In this document: in pieces, positions 25,604 to 34,846 of the stretch
Position numbering within the stretch: position 1 is the stretch's first letter
Layout: the number at the start of each line of letters is the position of its first letter
DNA from: CALRWV02 sp943371965
GTDB taxonomy: Bacteria; Bacteroidota; JABWAT01
Assembly: GCA_943371965.1 (NCBI GenBank)
Contig: CALRWV020000001.1
Span: 716,991-780,990 of the forward strand
Reading direction: 5' to 3'
DNA: 64,000 nt
Made by a program: the position numbers and the translations under genes
Notes under the pieces: model-generated
What the model was told of the DNA's origin: nothing
Database searches by the model: none
The model's input: only the letters and a program-made list of their open reading frames with translations

Positions 25604-26233
25604 ATGAAACAGAAGTCACTAACACCTTTAACGGTAAAAAAGATTGCAAAGCAACTCGCAGATCAGCATCCGGAGTTTTCTTCCGTCATCAGCCTGTATG
25701 GATTTCCACCCTTGTGGGAACGTGAGCCAACGTTTCAAACACTGGTTCATATCATTCTGGAACAGCAGGTTTCACTTGCTTCGGCAAAATCAACATTGGA
25801 AAAACTGTTGTTTGTTTCGGGTACTCTGACCCCTGAAAAATTTCTGTTATACAGTGACGCGGAGTTGAAATCATTCGGATTCAGCAGACAGAAAATGCTG
25901 TACTGCCGTCATTTGTCGGAAATGATTCTGGATGGAACCCTGGAAATTGAAAACCTGGACACAATGCCGGATGATGAAGTCAGGGAAGCACTGATTAAAG
26001 TGAAGGGAATTGGCAGATGGAGTTCAGATGTTTATTTGCTGATGGTTTTGCTTCGTCATGATATTTGGCCGAAAGGTGATTTGGCATTGGCAGTAGGATT
26101 CAAAGAATTGTTTGGATTAAAAGAAACTCCAACACAGGATCATCTTGAAAAAATTGCAGAAAAATGGAGACCTTACAGATCAGTCGCAGCACGGTTGATT
26201 TGGAAATTCTATCTCGGAAAAAGAGGAAAATAA
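25604..26233 (+). CDS. AlkA-like DNA-3-methyladenine glycosylase
   Basis: 209 residues of the HhH-GPD superfamily. FQTLVHIILEQQVSLASAKS is the conserved helix near the start, ALIKVKGIGRWSSDVYLLMV is the helix-hairpin-helix (K-G-I-G-x-W), and DIWPKGDLAL carries the catalytic Asp; there is no iron-sulphur cluster. It excises alkylated purines in base excision repair, in the cytoplasm. Its stop TAA abuts the GTG of the YaiI-family gene, so the two are translationally coupled. A possible TATCTTTG -7 element lies at 25482-25489, over 100 bases upstream. Confidence 0.85.
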   Translation: MKQKSLTPLTVKKIAKQLADQHPEFSSVISLYGFPPLWEREPTFQTLVHIILEQQVSLASAKSTLEKLLFVSGTLTPEKFLLYSDAELKSFGFSRQKMLYCRHLSEMILDGTLEIENLDTMPDDEVREALIKVKGIGRWSSDVYLLMVLLRHDIWPKGDLALAVGFKELFGLKETPTQDHLEKIAEKWRPYRSVAARLIWKFYLGKRGK

Positions 26234-26686
26234 GTGATTCAGATTTATGTGGATGCCGATGCATGTCCGGTAAAAAATGAAGTGTACAAAGTTGCTGACC
26301 GGTTCAAGCTCAACGTCACTCTGGTTTCCAACTCCTGGATGCGGATACCGCATGAAGACAGCATTAGATTGGTGGTGGTCAGTGACGGTTTTGATGCGGC
26401 TGACAATTGGATTGCTGAACAGGTCGCAGCAAATGATATTGTAGTGACAACCGATATTCCCCTTGCATCACGGTGTTTGGAAAAGAATGCACGGGTTATT
26501 GATCCCAAAGGAAAACTATTCTCAAAAGATTCAATCGGAGAAGCATTGGCAAGTCGTGAACTCTCAGCTTATCTGCGTGACATGGGTGCAATCTCCGGCG
26601 GACCTGCTCCTTTTTCCCAACAGGATCGTTCCCGTTTTCTGCAGCAGTTGGATATTCAAATTCAATCAGCTTTACGGGTGAAGTAA
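26234..26686 (+). CDS. YaiI/YqxD family (UPF0178) protein
   Basis: 150 residues. IQIYVDADACPVKNEVYKVA is the signature N-terminus, followed by VVSDGFDAADNWIAEQVAAN, DIVVTTDIPLASRCLEKNAR and SAYLRDMGAISGGPAPFSQQ. The acidic residues (Asp in VDADACP, DGFDAADN, TTDIPLA) resemble a PIN-like nuclease site, and the family is listed near PIN-domain proteins, but no activity is established. It starts with GTG directly after the alkA-type stop, so it depends on that gene's translation. Confidence 0.9.
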   Translation: MIQIYVDADACPVKNEVYKVADRFKLNVTLVSNSWMRIPHEDSIRLVVVSDGFDAADNWIAEQVAANDIVVTTDIPLASRCLEKNARVIDPKGKLFSKDSIGEALASRELSAYLRDMGAISGGPAPFSQQDRSRFLQQLDIQIQSALRVK

Positions 26687-26694
26687 GTTAGATT

Positions 26695-26981
26695 GTTTCT
26701 CGCCAAGACGCAAAGTCGCTAAGAGTTTTTATACTCATTTTTGAAAACAACTTAATTCATGTGAATCCAAGCAGAGAGGAATTGTTTAAGTAAAAAATCA
26801 GGTCATTTCGAGGATCTCGAGAAATGTATTTCATATTAAACCGGTAACTTAATGATCAAAACTCACTTCTCGAGAGCCTCGAAGTGACCAATTCACGAAT
26901 CGTTTTCTTAAATCGAATTCACGTTAAATATTTCATTCGCTTTTTTGTTTTCTTTGCGTTCTTAACGACTTCGCGAGAAAC
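26695..26981. repeat. nested long inverted repeat (~290 bases), MITE-like
   Basis: Outer arms are GTTTCTCGCCAAGACGCAAA (26695 onward) and the reverse complement GTTTCTCGCGAAGTCGTTAA (ending 26981): nine identical bases, then a degenerate A-A-G-x-C-G series. Inner arms GGTCATTTCGAGGATCTCGA plus GAAATG (26801-26826) and CACTTCTCGAGAGCCTCGAA plus GTGACC (26864-26889) pair at 23 of 26 positions. Middle arms are weaker. No reading frame inside. The whole is framed by non-repeated sequence to 27167, which holds nothing else I can identify. Confidence 0.7.
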
Positions 26982-27167
26982 CCTGTATTTTCCGCTTTTA
27001 TTATTCTGATAATAGCCTGATTAATTTGATAACGTCCCATTACTCTCAGACCATGTAATCCCTCCAATCTGAAATCGTTTGAAGTGTTTTATGTCTCAAC
27101 TGTCCTTGGCGTTTTTTTTGCATCTTCAAAATAAAATCGTCAATCACTTTTTGATAAGAACATACCC

Positions 27168-29990
27168 ATGAAACCAAGCATCTTCCAATCACTTCTTGTT
27201 GCTGTATTCTTTTCTGCAGCGTCATTTCCTGTTGTTGCCCAAACACCATTGTATCTTGATTCTACTGCAACCGTTGATCAGCGGGTTGAAGATTTGTTCA
27301 ACCGCATGACCCTTGATGAAAAAATAGGACAAATGATTCAGGTTGATCAGGAAGCAGTCAATACCAAACTGAAAGATGTAACCACTTATTTTATGGGTTC
27401 CGTTTTGAGCGGCGGAAACTCCAAACCGCCAACAAATACCCTTACCGCCTGGGCAAATCTCTATGATTCGCTCCAGACTTATGCGCTGAAAACACGGTTG
27501 AAAATTCCCATCATTTACGGAATTGATGCCGTTCACGGAAACAATGATGTGTACGGATCAACACTTTTTCCCCACAACATCGGTTTGGGATGTTCGCGTG
27601 ATTCAAGTTTGGTTGCACGTGCAGCAAGAATTACCGCCATCGAAGTTGCCGCAACTGGAATTGACTGGACTTTTGCACCCTGCATCGCTGTTCCGCAGGA
27701 TGAAAGATGGGGAAGGACGTATGAAGGATTCGGTGAAACACCTGAACTTGCCCAATTGTTAGGTTCAGCAGCAGTTGCCGGATTTCAGGGAGATGCCTTG
27801 AACGGAAACACCAGCATTGTTGCCTGTTCAAAACACTTTCTGGGTGATGGTGGAACTTCAAATGGAGTCGATCAGGGAAATACCATTGCCAATGAAGCAA
27901 CTTTACGCAAAATCCATTTGCCCGGTTATATCAATGCGGTAAATGCGAATGTGGGAACCATCATGGCATCCTACAGCAGCATCAACGGATTGAAAATGCA
28001 TGCCAACAAATACTGGATGACAGATGTTCTGAAAACAGAATTGGGTTTCAAGGGATTTATTGTTTCCGATTGGGCAGGAGTTGATCAGGTAAACGGAGAC
28101 TACGCACAGGCTGTGAAACTTGCGGTGAATGCTGGAATTGATATGGTTATGCTTCCCTACAGGTACAATGACTTTACCATCGCCATGAAAAATCTGGTCA
28201 ACAGCGGTGATATTCCGCAATCCAGAGTTGATGATGCGGTGAAGAGAATTTTGCGCATCAAATTCATGAAAGGACTGTTTGAACATCCTTTTGCAAACCG
28301 TTCCCTGTTTTCAAAAGTGGGATCACCCGAGCACAGATTTGTAGCACGTGAAGCTGTTAGAAAATCACTTGTCCTTCTGAAAAAGAAAGATGATGTTTTA
28401 CCGCTGCCAAAAACAAATACGAGAATTCTGGTTGCAGGAACTCATGCAGATGATATTGGACTTCAAAATGGTGGCTGGACGGTAACGTGGCAAGGTGGCG
28501 CAGGAAAAACAACTATCGGAACAACTATCCTGCAGGGAATGAAAAAAGTTGCTCCTTCTGCCCAGATTGATTATTCGGTAACCGGTGATTTTGCAAATAC
28601 AACTGCAGATTATTCAGTGGTAATTATCGGAGAAACTCCTTACGCCGAAGGAAGTGGAAACAAAGCAAATCTTTCACTTCCCAAATCGGATATTGAGCTG
28701 ATCAAAAAAATGAAAAATCTTGGGCATCCTGTAGTTGTTATACTTATTTCCGGACGTCCGTTGATCATTGAACCGATTCTCCATTTTTCGGATGTCATCA
28801 TTGCAGCGTGGTTGCCGGGAACAGAAGGAGACGGAATTTCGGATGTTCTCTTTGGCGATTACCAGCCGCACGGTTTACTTTCTAATACGTGGCCAAAAAC
28901 GATGGCACAGATTCCAATCAATTTCGGTGACTTGAATTATGATCCGCTTTTTCCGTATGGATTTGGAATTACATCTCTTCAGAATTCTGCAAACGGTTCG
29001 TCACCGGTTTTAATGACTGCGGCAACCAACCAGAACGGAAAAACCATCGAACTGACGTTCAACAAGAAAATGAATGATCTGACCTTGGCTGATGCAGTTT
29101 TTACCGTTGCAGTGAATCAGACACCATTTCAAACCAATCTGACATACTCGGTAAAACAAACAGATTCAACAACAGTTCTTCTGACACTTGAAAATCCGCT
29201 GCTTCAGGGTGATGCCGTTTCGGTCTCCTACATAGCTGGAAATATCCAGTCGAAAGATGGGGGAATGCTGAATGTTTTTTCCTTTGATGATGTGTACAAT
29301 TGGGTCATTCCGCCACCCTTAACCATTCCGGGAAAAATACCGGCTGAAAAATTCAGCGATATGTACGGTGTAATTTCAGAACTAACAACCGATTCAGATG
29401 GCGGAATGAACCTGACAAGTATGGATACCGGTGACTGGATGGAATATTTTGTGTCTGTTGCAAAAACGGCACAACACACTCTCTCATTGCGTATTTCCAG
29501 TACAGCTTCCGGAAATATCACCATGTATACAGGAGCCAAAACACTTTTTTCAAGGGCACTCACCAACACCGGAAATTTTTCAACCTACGCAACTGTTAAA
29601 CAGATTATCAACCTGACAGCCGGTGAACAGATTCTGAAAATCAATGTGAATCAGGGAGGATTCAAACTGCATTGGCTTTTCATCGAATCCAATTCAACTG
29701 CAGTGGAAGGACAACATGAATTGCCGATAACAACTGCACTTCATTCCAATTATCCCAATCCCTTCAATCCAACAACGGTTATCAGTTACACAATCGGACA
29801 AACGGATAAAGTGGTGCTGAAGGTTTACAATTGTTATGGTCAGGAAGTGAAATCACTGGTTGATGAAATCCAGACTCCATCCGAATATTCAGTGAAGTTT
29901 GATGGAATAGGACTTTCGAGCGGCGTTTATTTTTACCGGATCAGGGCAGGGAATTTCAGTTCAACAGGAAAAATGCTTCTGATGAAATGA
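27168..29990 (+). CDS. secreted GH3 beta-glucosidase/glucanase with CBM6-like domain
   Basis: 940 residues. Signal peptide (about 1-24), GH3 N-terminal barrel (YGIDAVHGNNDVYGSTLFPH, WTFAPCIAVPQDERWGRTYE, ACSKHFLGDGG) with nucleophile Asp near residue 301 in KGFIVSDWAGVD, GH3 C-terminal domain (SLVLLKKKDDVLPLPKTNTR, GETPYAEGSGNKA), an Ig-like domain (about 615-715), a CBM6-like domain (DTGDWMEYFVSVAKTAQHTL; about 720-845) and a SNYPNPFNPTTVISYTI sorting tail. It is an exo-acting beta-glucosidase or exo-1,3/1,4-glucanase by family, exported to the outer surface. The nearby MFS transporter is on the other strand and not obviously linked. Confidence 0.9.
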   Translation: MKPSIFQSLLVAVFFSAASFPVVAQTPLYLDSTATVDQRVEDLFNRMTLDEKIGQMIQVDQEAVNTKLKDVTTYFMGSVLSGGNSKPPTNTLTAWANLYDSLQTYALKTRLKIPIIYGIDAVHGNNDVYGSTLFPHNIGLGCSRDSSLVARAARITAIEVAATGIDWTFAPCIAVPQDERWGRTYEGFGETPELAQLLGSAAVAGFQGDALNGNTSIVACSKHFLGDGGTSNGVDQGNTIANEATLRKIHLPGYINAVNANVGTIMASYSSINGLKMHANKYWMTDVLKTELGFKGFIVSDWAGVDQVNGDYAQAVKLAVNAGIDMVMLPYRYNDFTIAMKNLVNSGDIPQSRVDDAVKRILRIKFMKGLFEHPFANRSLFSKVGSPEHRFVAREAVRKSLVLLKKKDDVLPLPKTNTRILVAGTHADDIGLQNGGWTVTWQGGAGKTTIGTTILQGMKKVAPSAQIDYSVTGDFANTTADYSVVIIGETPYAEGSGNKANLSLPKSDIELIKKMKNLGHPVVVILISGRPLIIEPILHFSDVIIAAWLPGTEGDGISDVLFGDYQPHGLLSNTWPKTMAQIPINFGDLNYDPLFPYGFGITSLQNSANGSSPVLMTAATNQNGKTIELTFNKKMNDLTLADAVFTVAVNQTPFQTNLTYSVKQTDSTTVLLTLENPLLQGDAVSVSYIAGNIQSKDGGMLNVFSFDDVYNWVIPPPLTIPGKIPAEKFSDMYGVISELTTDSDGGMNLTSMDTGDWMEYFVSVAKTAQHTLSLRISSTASGNITMYTGAKTLFSRALTNTGNFSTYATVKQIINLTAGEQILKINVNQGGFKLHWLFIESNSTAVEGQHELPITTALHSNYPNPFNPTTVISYTIGQTDKVVLKVYNCYGQEVKSLVDEIQTPSEYSVKFDGIGLSSGVYFYRIRAGNFSSTGKMLLMK

Positions 29991-30003
29991 TCCGGCTTTC
30001 CAG

Positions 30004-30222
30004 TCAGATGTCATATTCACCCTTCATGGAGAAGTATCCGAAAATGCTCAATCCGGATGCAATGGGAACGAAAATCAGAATAATGATTCCCCATTGAAGA
30101 AAATCATTGGTTGTGGCAGTTGGCAGACTCAGTTTGATTACCGCTTCACTGACCAGAAAAAGGATGGCCGCAGGTCCGAGCAGAATCCAGATGATTCCGA
30201 TGGCTCTTTTCAGTTTGTTCAT
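30004..30222 (-). CDS. small two-helix membrane protein, partner of the MFS gene
   Basis: 72 residues, two membrane helices (GIIWILLGPAAILFLVSEAV and WGIIILIFVPIASGLSIFGY). It lies 42 bases downstream of the MFS gene on the same strand and so is probably co-transcribed. Comparable small proteins with I-W-I-L-L-G-P sit beside MHS-type transporters in Bacteroidota and carry a DUF name (I think DUF6814), but I am not certain of the number. Function unknown. Confidence 0.6.
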   Translation of the reverse strand: MNKLKRAIGIIWILLGPAAILFLVSEAVIKLSLPTATTNDFLQWGIIILIFVPIASGLSIFGYFSMKGEYDI

Positions 30223-30264
30223 GATTTTTTTCCTGTTTGTTAGGTTTGTTGGACTGATATCCGT

Positions 30265-31827
30265 TCAATGGTGAATGTAAATGTTTTCATCGTCTGAAAC
30301 ATCATTATCAATTTTGTTGGAAAGATAAATAAGTCCGATTATAAAGCTAAGAGATGCAATTGAAATCGGATACCATAGACCTGACAGCGGATCACCTGCT
30401 GGATTTTCAGGCGTTTTGGAATATTCAAAAATCAGGGTGCTGATAAACGGCACCAATCCGCCGAAAACACCGTTTCCGATATGATAAGGCAATGACATGG
30501 ATGTATATCTAATCTGTGTCGGAAACATTTCAACCAGAAATGCAGCGATGGGACCATACACCATGGTGACAAAAATGATCTGAATGAAGACCAGCAGAAT
30601 CATCGCCATGTAATTGTTACCACCGAGTGTCTTTTCAATTTTGATGGTTGGCTTAACTCCCAACTGACCAGTCGATGTGTAGAGCGTATCAATCCTGGTT
30701 TCTTTCACAATCGTTTCATCTGAAAATGATTTGACTGTAATTGTTTTGATGAGAGAATCCGTTGCGTTTCCTGCAAGGGACACCGATTTCTTAACTGTTA
30801 GATTTCCCTGAATTTCAGTTTTTGTTTTGGTATCGGAAATGTTCAGCAGTTGCTGGTAAATGGGTCGGTACAGAATAATACCCAGAAGCATCCCGGAAAG
30901 CATAATCCATTTTCTACCGATTCTGTCACTCAATCCGCCAAAAAAAACAAAGAAAGGAGTTGCAAATAAAATCGCCCATAACAGAATGGTGCGTGACTGG
31001 CTGAATTCTATTTTGCAGACATTTTCAATAAATGACTGCGCATAAAACTGACCTGTGTACCAGATGACACCTTGACCCATAACAGCACCGAACAGCGCAA
31101 GAAGAACCATTTTCAGATTTTGCTTATGGACAAAACTTTCCCTGATCGGATTGACAGAAACTTTTCCTTCCGTTTTCAGTTTTTCAAACAGCGGGGATTC
31201 CTTCATTTTCAGGCGGATATAAATGGAAAGCAGAACCAGTACCGAAGACAGGATAAACGGAATTCTCCAGCCCCAATCCATGAAATTCTCAACTCCAATA
31301 ATGGATCTTGTTAGAAGAATGACCCCGAGGGAAAGAAACAAACCAAGTGTTGCCGTAGTTTGAATCCAGCTCGTAAAAAAGCCGCGTTTGCTGTTGGGTG
31401 AATGTTCTGCCACATACGTAGCAGCACCACCATATTCACCGCCAAGTGCAAGACCTTGAATGAGACGAAGAATCAGAATCAGAATGGGAGCCATTGCACC
31501 GATGCTTTGGTAACCCGGAACAAGTCCGATGGCGAATGTTGAACCGCCCATTAAAATCAAGGTGAGAAGAAAAGTGTGTTTCCGACCGATCAGATCACCC
31601 AACCTGCCAAAGACCAGTGCGCCAAACGGTCTGACAATAAAACCGGCGGCAAAGATTGCCAGAGTAGAAAGAAGGGCGGATGATGATTTGTCACCCGGAA
31701 AAAATTGAAGGGAAATGATGGTGGCAAGACTTCCGAAAATGTAGAAATCATACCATTCAATCAGAGTTCCTGCAGAGGATGCAAAAATAACTTTCCAGAT
31801 GCCTGTTGGTGATTCAGTTTTTGTCAT
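30265..31827 (-). CDS. MFS transporter, metabolite:H+ symporter (ProP-like) family with large loop insert
   Basis: 520 residues, about twelve helices. GTLIEWYDFYIFGSLA and FPGDKSSSALLSTLAIFAAG, then GRLGDLIGRKHTFL and RLIQGLALGGEYGGAATYVA define the metabolite-proton symporter (ProP/ShiA/KgtP) group; FPTQIRYTSMSLPYHIGNG fits the second half. Between helices about nine and ten is a loop of about 85 residues (from about residue 345) with a beta-rich, Ser/Thr-rich sequence, absent from E. coli relatives but seen in Bacteroidota ones. Substrate unclear: a carboxylate or osmolyte is likely. Inner membrane. Confidence 0.85.
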   Translation of the reverse strand: MTKTESPTGIWKVIFASSAGTLIEWYDFYIFGSLATIISLQFFPGDKSSSALLSTLAIFAAGFIVRPFGALVFGRLGDLIGRKHTFLLTLILMGGSTFAIGLVPGYQSIGAMAPILILILRLIQGLALGGEYGGAATYVAEHSPNSKRGFFTSWIQTTATLGLFLSLGVILLTRSIIGVENFMDWGWRIPFILSSVLVLLSIYIRLKMKESPLFEKLKTEGKVSVNPIRESFVHKQNLKMVLLALFGAVMGQGVIWYTGQFYAQSFIENVCKIEFSQSRTILLWAILFATPFFVFFGGLSDRIGRKWIMLSGMLLGIILYRPIYQQLLNISDTKTKTEIQGNLTVKKSVSLAGNATDSLIKTITVKSFSDETIVKETRIDTLYTSTGQLGVKPTIKIEKTLGGNNYMAMILLVFIQIIFVTMVYGPIAAFLVEMFPTQIRYTSMSLPYHIGNGVFGGLVPFISTLIFEYSKTPENPAGDPLSGLWYPISIASLSFIIGLIYLSNKIDNDVSDDENIYIHH

Positions 31828-32049
31828 AATAAAAATAACCGGTTGAATAAAACCCGAAGTGTTTTGTGGTTGAAATAACTATGTGGTGATTGCGAAATGT
31901 TGAAGCGCAGACGATAAATTTAAGATAAATAAAAGATGGGGAAACTGCAAAACATTACCCCGCTTGATCCCCCCGTGCACAGGAGAAAATAAAAACAGCA
32001 TTTTTTCACTCCCCGAGTTCGGGGAGGGCTAGGGTGGGGTTTCTGAAAT
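31828..32049. other. intergenic region with GC-rich hairpins
   Basis: Holds CTTGATCCCCCCGTGCACAG (from about 31969), a relative of the element at 63820-63850, and the hairpin CTCCCCGA-GT-TCGGGGAG (32009-32026) followed by GGGCTAGGGTGGGG. No reading frame was seen. The MFS promoter should lie near 31830-31900 on the minus strand but was not pinned down. Confidence 0.5.
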
Positions 32050-32261
32050 TTCATCTCATAGCCCACGGTTTCAAACGTGGGCTATGAGATGAAAACAGAA
32101 TCTCCATTTTCCTTTTGATTTTGCGGACGGAAAGCTTGTCTGAATTTGGATTTATAAGATTATTGGAATACGGGATTTTGATTTTTGTTATTAATCCAAG
32201 AATCCTGTAATCCGGTGAATCCCAATTCAGAAAATTCATAGCCCACGGTTTCAACCGTGGG
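32050..32261. repeat. composite repeat B: palindrome, ~40-base link, ~94-base palindrome, half-palindrome
   Basis: Begins with TTCATCTCATAGCCCACG and its complement around GTTTCAAA (32050-32093), then CAGAATCTCCATTTTCC and GCGGACGGAAAGCTT, the imperfect palindrome GTCTGAATTTGG...CCCAATTCAG (32138-32231), and CATAGCCCACGGTTTCAACC with GTGGG (32237-32261), cut off on the right. The same order occurs at 33717-33922 in direct orientation, so the kinase gene between is bracketed. Confidence 0.85.
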
Positions 32262-32268
32262 AAACAAA

Positions 32269-33582
32269 TTATTCCAGCGGCAATTCAATCGTAAAAATGG
32301 TTCCGCTCAGAACTGCACTTTTGCCAACCCTGATAAAACCGCGGTGAAGATCGACAAAGCGTTTTGTTATGGAAAGACCCAGCCCCGAAGAAATTTCATT
32401 TCCCGTTGGTTTCGCTTTCAGTTTCTGCCATTTCTGGAAAAGTTTCGGAACGTCTTCTTCAGCAATTCCGGGTCCATCATCTTCTACCGAAAATAAAATG
32501 CTGTTTCTCCTTTTGGCGAGGGAGATCTCAATGGATTTATGAAGTGGTGTGTATTTGATGGCATTGCTGATCAGGTTTTCAAACGCAGAAGAAATTTTGG
32601 CAAGATCAGCATTCAGATAAAGTTCTTTCTGAATGGTAATGCCGATAATCTGGTCTTTACTGGCAGCAATGCGTGAGTATTGATTGACAACCTGTTCGGT
32701 CAATTCTGAAATATTCACCTTTGCCACATTCAGATGGATTTCACCGGTTTCGAGTTGGGCAAGTTCAAGCAGATAGTTCACCACAGAAGAAATGCGGTCG
32801 GTGGAAAGTTTGATGATTTCAATCTGCTCACGGGTTTTTTCTGACACTTCATTTTCAGCCAGAATCAGTTCACTGTACACATTCACGATGGTAAGTGGAT
32901 TTTTAATGTCATGGACGGCAATTCCCATGATGTCATTTTTCAGTTTGTTTGATGCACTCAGCGCCTCAATATTTTCTGCCAGTCTTCTGTTTGTATAAAA
33001 ATCAAAACGTTTATGTTTTTCGATTGCGTAACCGGCAGCACCACCGATCATGTTGCTGAGAAGAACAGGCAGGTAAAGAAATGAAATTTCCTTGAAATCG
33101 GTGTTGACAGTATAATAACAGACAACCAGAAACAGAAGATTCAGGGTTGCAGCAAGGGAAAAGGCATAAATAAAAAACAGTCTGGCAACCGTAAATATTG
33201 CAAAGATCATAATGGAGTACAGTGAGATGACAAACCAGAACAGATTAGGTCTAACCAGAATTGAATTGAGTGTACTCGATGCAAAAATGATGATGACAAT
33301 ACCGGCAGGAATAAATTTGGCCAGTTTCTTGTAATAGGTAAAATACAGACAGATAGATAAAACAGGAATCATGATCAGGTAACCGATTGCATAATAGGAA
33401 TCACCGATAATGATATCACGTGTTAACCTGATGAACTGGAAGAACATGACTGTTAAGAAGATGAACCGGTAATACCTGGCAGAATCGACCAGATAATTCT
33501 CACGGAACTCTTCTTCAGTTTCCTGATTGGAAAACTTAAGGGTAAAGGGATTGAGATGTGTTTTTCCGTCTAGTTGAATCAT
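32269..33582 (-). CDS. membrane sensor histidine kinase
   Basis: 437 residues. A soluble N-terminus of about 35 residues precedes five or six membrane helices (about 40-185), then a short linker, HisKA with GIAVHDIKNPLTIVNVYSEL (phospho-acceptor His224) and HATPase with FENLISNAIKYTP, DDGPGIAEEDVPKLF and SGLGLSITKRFVDLH. No HAMP, PAS or receiver domain, so the signal probably enters through the membrane part. No response regulator is adjacent. The stop lies 8 bases from composite repeat B, and the matching copy lies about 135 bases upstream of the start. Confidence 0.85.
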   Translation of the reverse strand: MIQLDGKTHLNPFTLKFSNQETEEEFRENYLVDSARYYRFIFLTVMFFQFIRLTRDIIIGDSYYAIGYLIMIPVLSICLYFTYYKKLAKFIPAGIVIIIFASSTLNSILVRPNLFWFVISLYSIMIFAIFTVARLFFIYAFSLAATLNLLFLVVCYYTVNTDFKEISFLYLPVLLSNMIGGAAGYAIEKHKRFDFYTNRRLAENIEALSASNKLKNDIMGIAVHDIKNPLTIVNVYSELILAENEVSEKTREQIEIIKLSTDRISSVVNYLLELAQLETGEIHLNVAKVNISELTEQVVNQYSRIAASKDQIIGITIQKELYLNADLAKISSAFENLISNAIKYTPLHKSIEISLAKRRNSILFSVEDDGPGIAEEDVPKLFQKWQKLKAKPTGNEISSGLGLSITKRFVDLHRGFIRVGKSAVLSGTIFTIELPLE

Positions 33583-33716
33583 GCCAGTACTTGTTGGGTT
33601 TCAGGTAAAGTAAAGATTTATAAATGCAGTTCCAAACAGTTTTTGAAAACAAGTCGTTTGAGGGGCAATTCTGTTAGATAGATCAATTTTAATAATTTAA
33701 TTATTCAATAACCCTT
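33583..33716. other. upstream region of the kinase gene
   Basis: 134 bases between the kinase start and composite repeat C, presumably holding the kinase promoter on the minus strand. No clear consensus element was picked out. Confidence 0.3.
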
Positions 33717-33922
33717 TAGCATAAGGTTTAAACCGTATGCTATTTTTAAAAACAGAATCTTCATTTTCCATTTGATGTTGCGGACGGAAAGCTTGTCTGA
33801 ATTTGGATTTATCAGATTAAAGGATTACGGGATTTCGATTTTTGTATTAATCCAACAATCCTGTAATCCGGTGAATCCCAATTCAGATGAATTTATATTC
33901 CACGTTTTAAACCGTGGGTTAT
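33717..33922. repeat. composite repeat C, direct copy of B
   Basis: TAGCATAAGGTTT-AAACCGTATGCTA (33717-33742, one mismatch) then CAGAATCTTCATTTTCC and GCGGACGGAAAGCTT, the imperfect palindrome (33795-33888) and a degenerate TTCCACGTTTTAAACCGTGG palindrome (to about 33922). Compared with copy B most of the linker and central bases are unchanged, while the outer palindromes have drifted. The bases from here to 34180 hold no gene. Confidence 0.8.
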
Positions 33923-34180
33923 GATAACGCGCTTAAAATTTAAGAACTCCACAATCCCTCAGAACCTCAATAATACCATTAAATATCATATTGTTATACT
34001 TGTCAGGGCTCACTTTCCCCATTAAATCCAGTATCCAGATCACAAAATCCCGTAATTGATAGGTCTGCAATGACAGCCGTCAATATCATTTCCTGAATAA
34101 TTCAATACCTTCGTTTATTAAAACCGGAATTTATGCTTGTCATGAATTTCGAATCAATCACCAATCCCTAAAGGTTATCC

Positions 34181-34711
34181 ATGGAAAACACCGGCAATCC
34201 AACAACTGAAATCAGGGCTATGAAAATTAACTTCCGTATGTTGGGTGTAGTGCTGCTGCTGGTCACATTTCTGTTCGTTTTTATGTTTTACGTCAAAAAT
34301 ATCTCTGTGGAGTTTGATCTTCAGATGGCGGAGAGATACAATCCCTTCCTTTCCATCGCCTGGATCTATCTGTTGGGTCTGTCTGTCTTATCCATGATGA
34401 TTCACCGTCCTGTTGTCAGGTTCTTTACCCATAATAATCTCCACACCAAACAGATGGCAGCGGTTAACTGGTCGCCGGAAAAATACCGTAAGGAACGTTT
34501 TGACGCTTTCCAGTCAGCCAAGATGATCGGTTATGCTGTTTGTGGAGTTCCCGCACTGCTTTCCCTGCTTGGTTTTCTGGTTTCCAACCTGATGAATATT
34601 GTTCCCACCATCGATTTCCACTTCAATTTTCTGATATCACCAATCGTCACTGCCGGATTTATTTTCCTCACCGTCCCCGATAAACAGATCGTGGATGAAG
34701 TTGTTGGGTGA
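34181..34711 (+). CDS. four-helix membrane protein, unknown
   Basis: 176 residues. Hydrophobic segments near residues 19-41, 55-73, 110-130 and 143-165 suggest four membrane helices; a charged loop (WSPEKYRKERFDAFQSAK) lies between the second and third. No family recognised. The DNA is more GC-rich than the surrounding repeats and has normal codon use. It precedes the first palindrome flanking the transposase by 27 bases. Confidence 0.5.
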   Translation: MENTGNPTTEIRAMKINFRMLGVVLLLVTFLFVFMFYVKNISVEFDLQMAERYNPFLSIAWIYLLGLSVLSMMIHRPVVRFFTHNNLHTKQMAAVNWSPEKYRKERFDAFQSAKMIGYAVCGVPALLSLLGFLVSNLMNIVPTIDFHFNFLISPIVTAGFIFLTVPDKQIVDEVVG

Positions 34712-34738
34712 AGAAACGGATGTTAACCCCATATCCTC

Positions 34739-34782
34739 AAATTATCATAGCCCACGGTTTAAACCGTGGGCTATGATAATTT
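34739..34782. repeat. REP-like perfect palindrome left of the transposase
   Basis: A 22-base arm, AAATTATCATAGCCCACGGT plus TT, followed directly by its exact complement. Core is identical to the copies at 13472, 36412 and 61248; the outer bases differ between copies but stay self-complementary. Confidence 0.9.
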
Positions 34783-34846
34783 GAAATCAGAAAAAATCGG
34801 TTCAATAAATTTATCCTGAGAAGTATTCAAAACAAAAAATTAAATT

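Noticed and set aside
27046..27249. Minus-strand 67-codon frame before the GH3 gene
   Set aside because: It overlaps the GH3 start and its translation (many Gln, basic residues) has no family character; judged a shadow.
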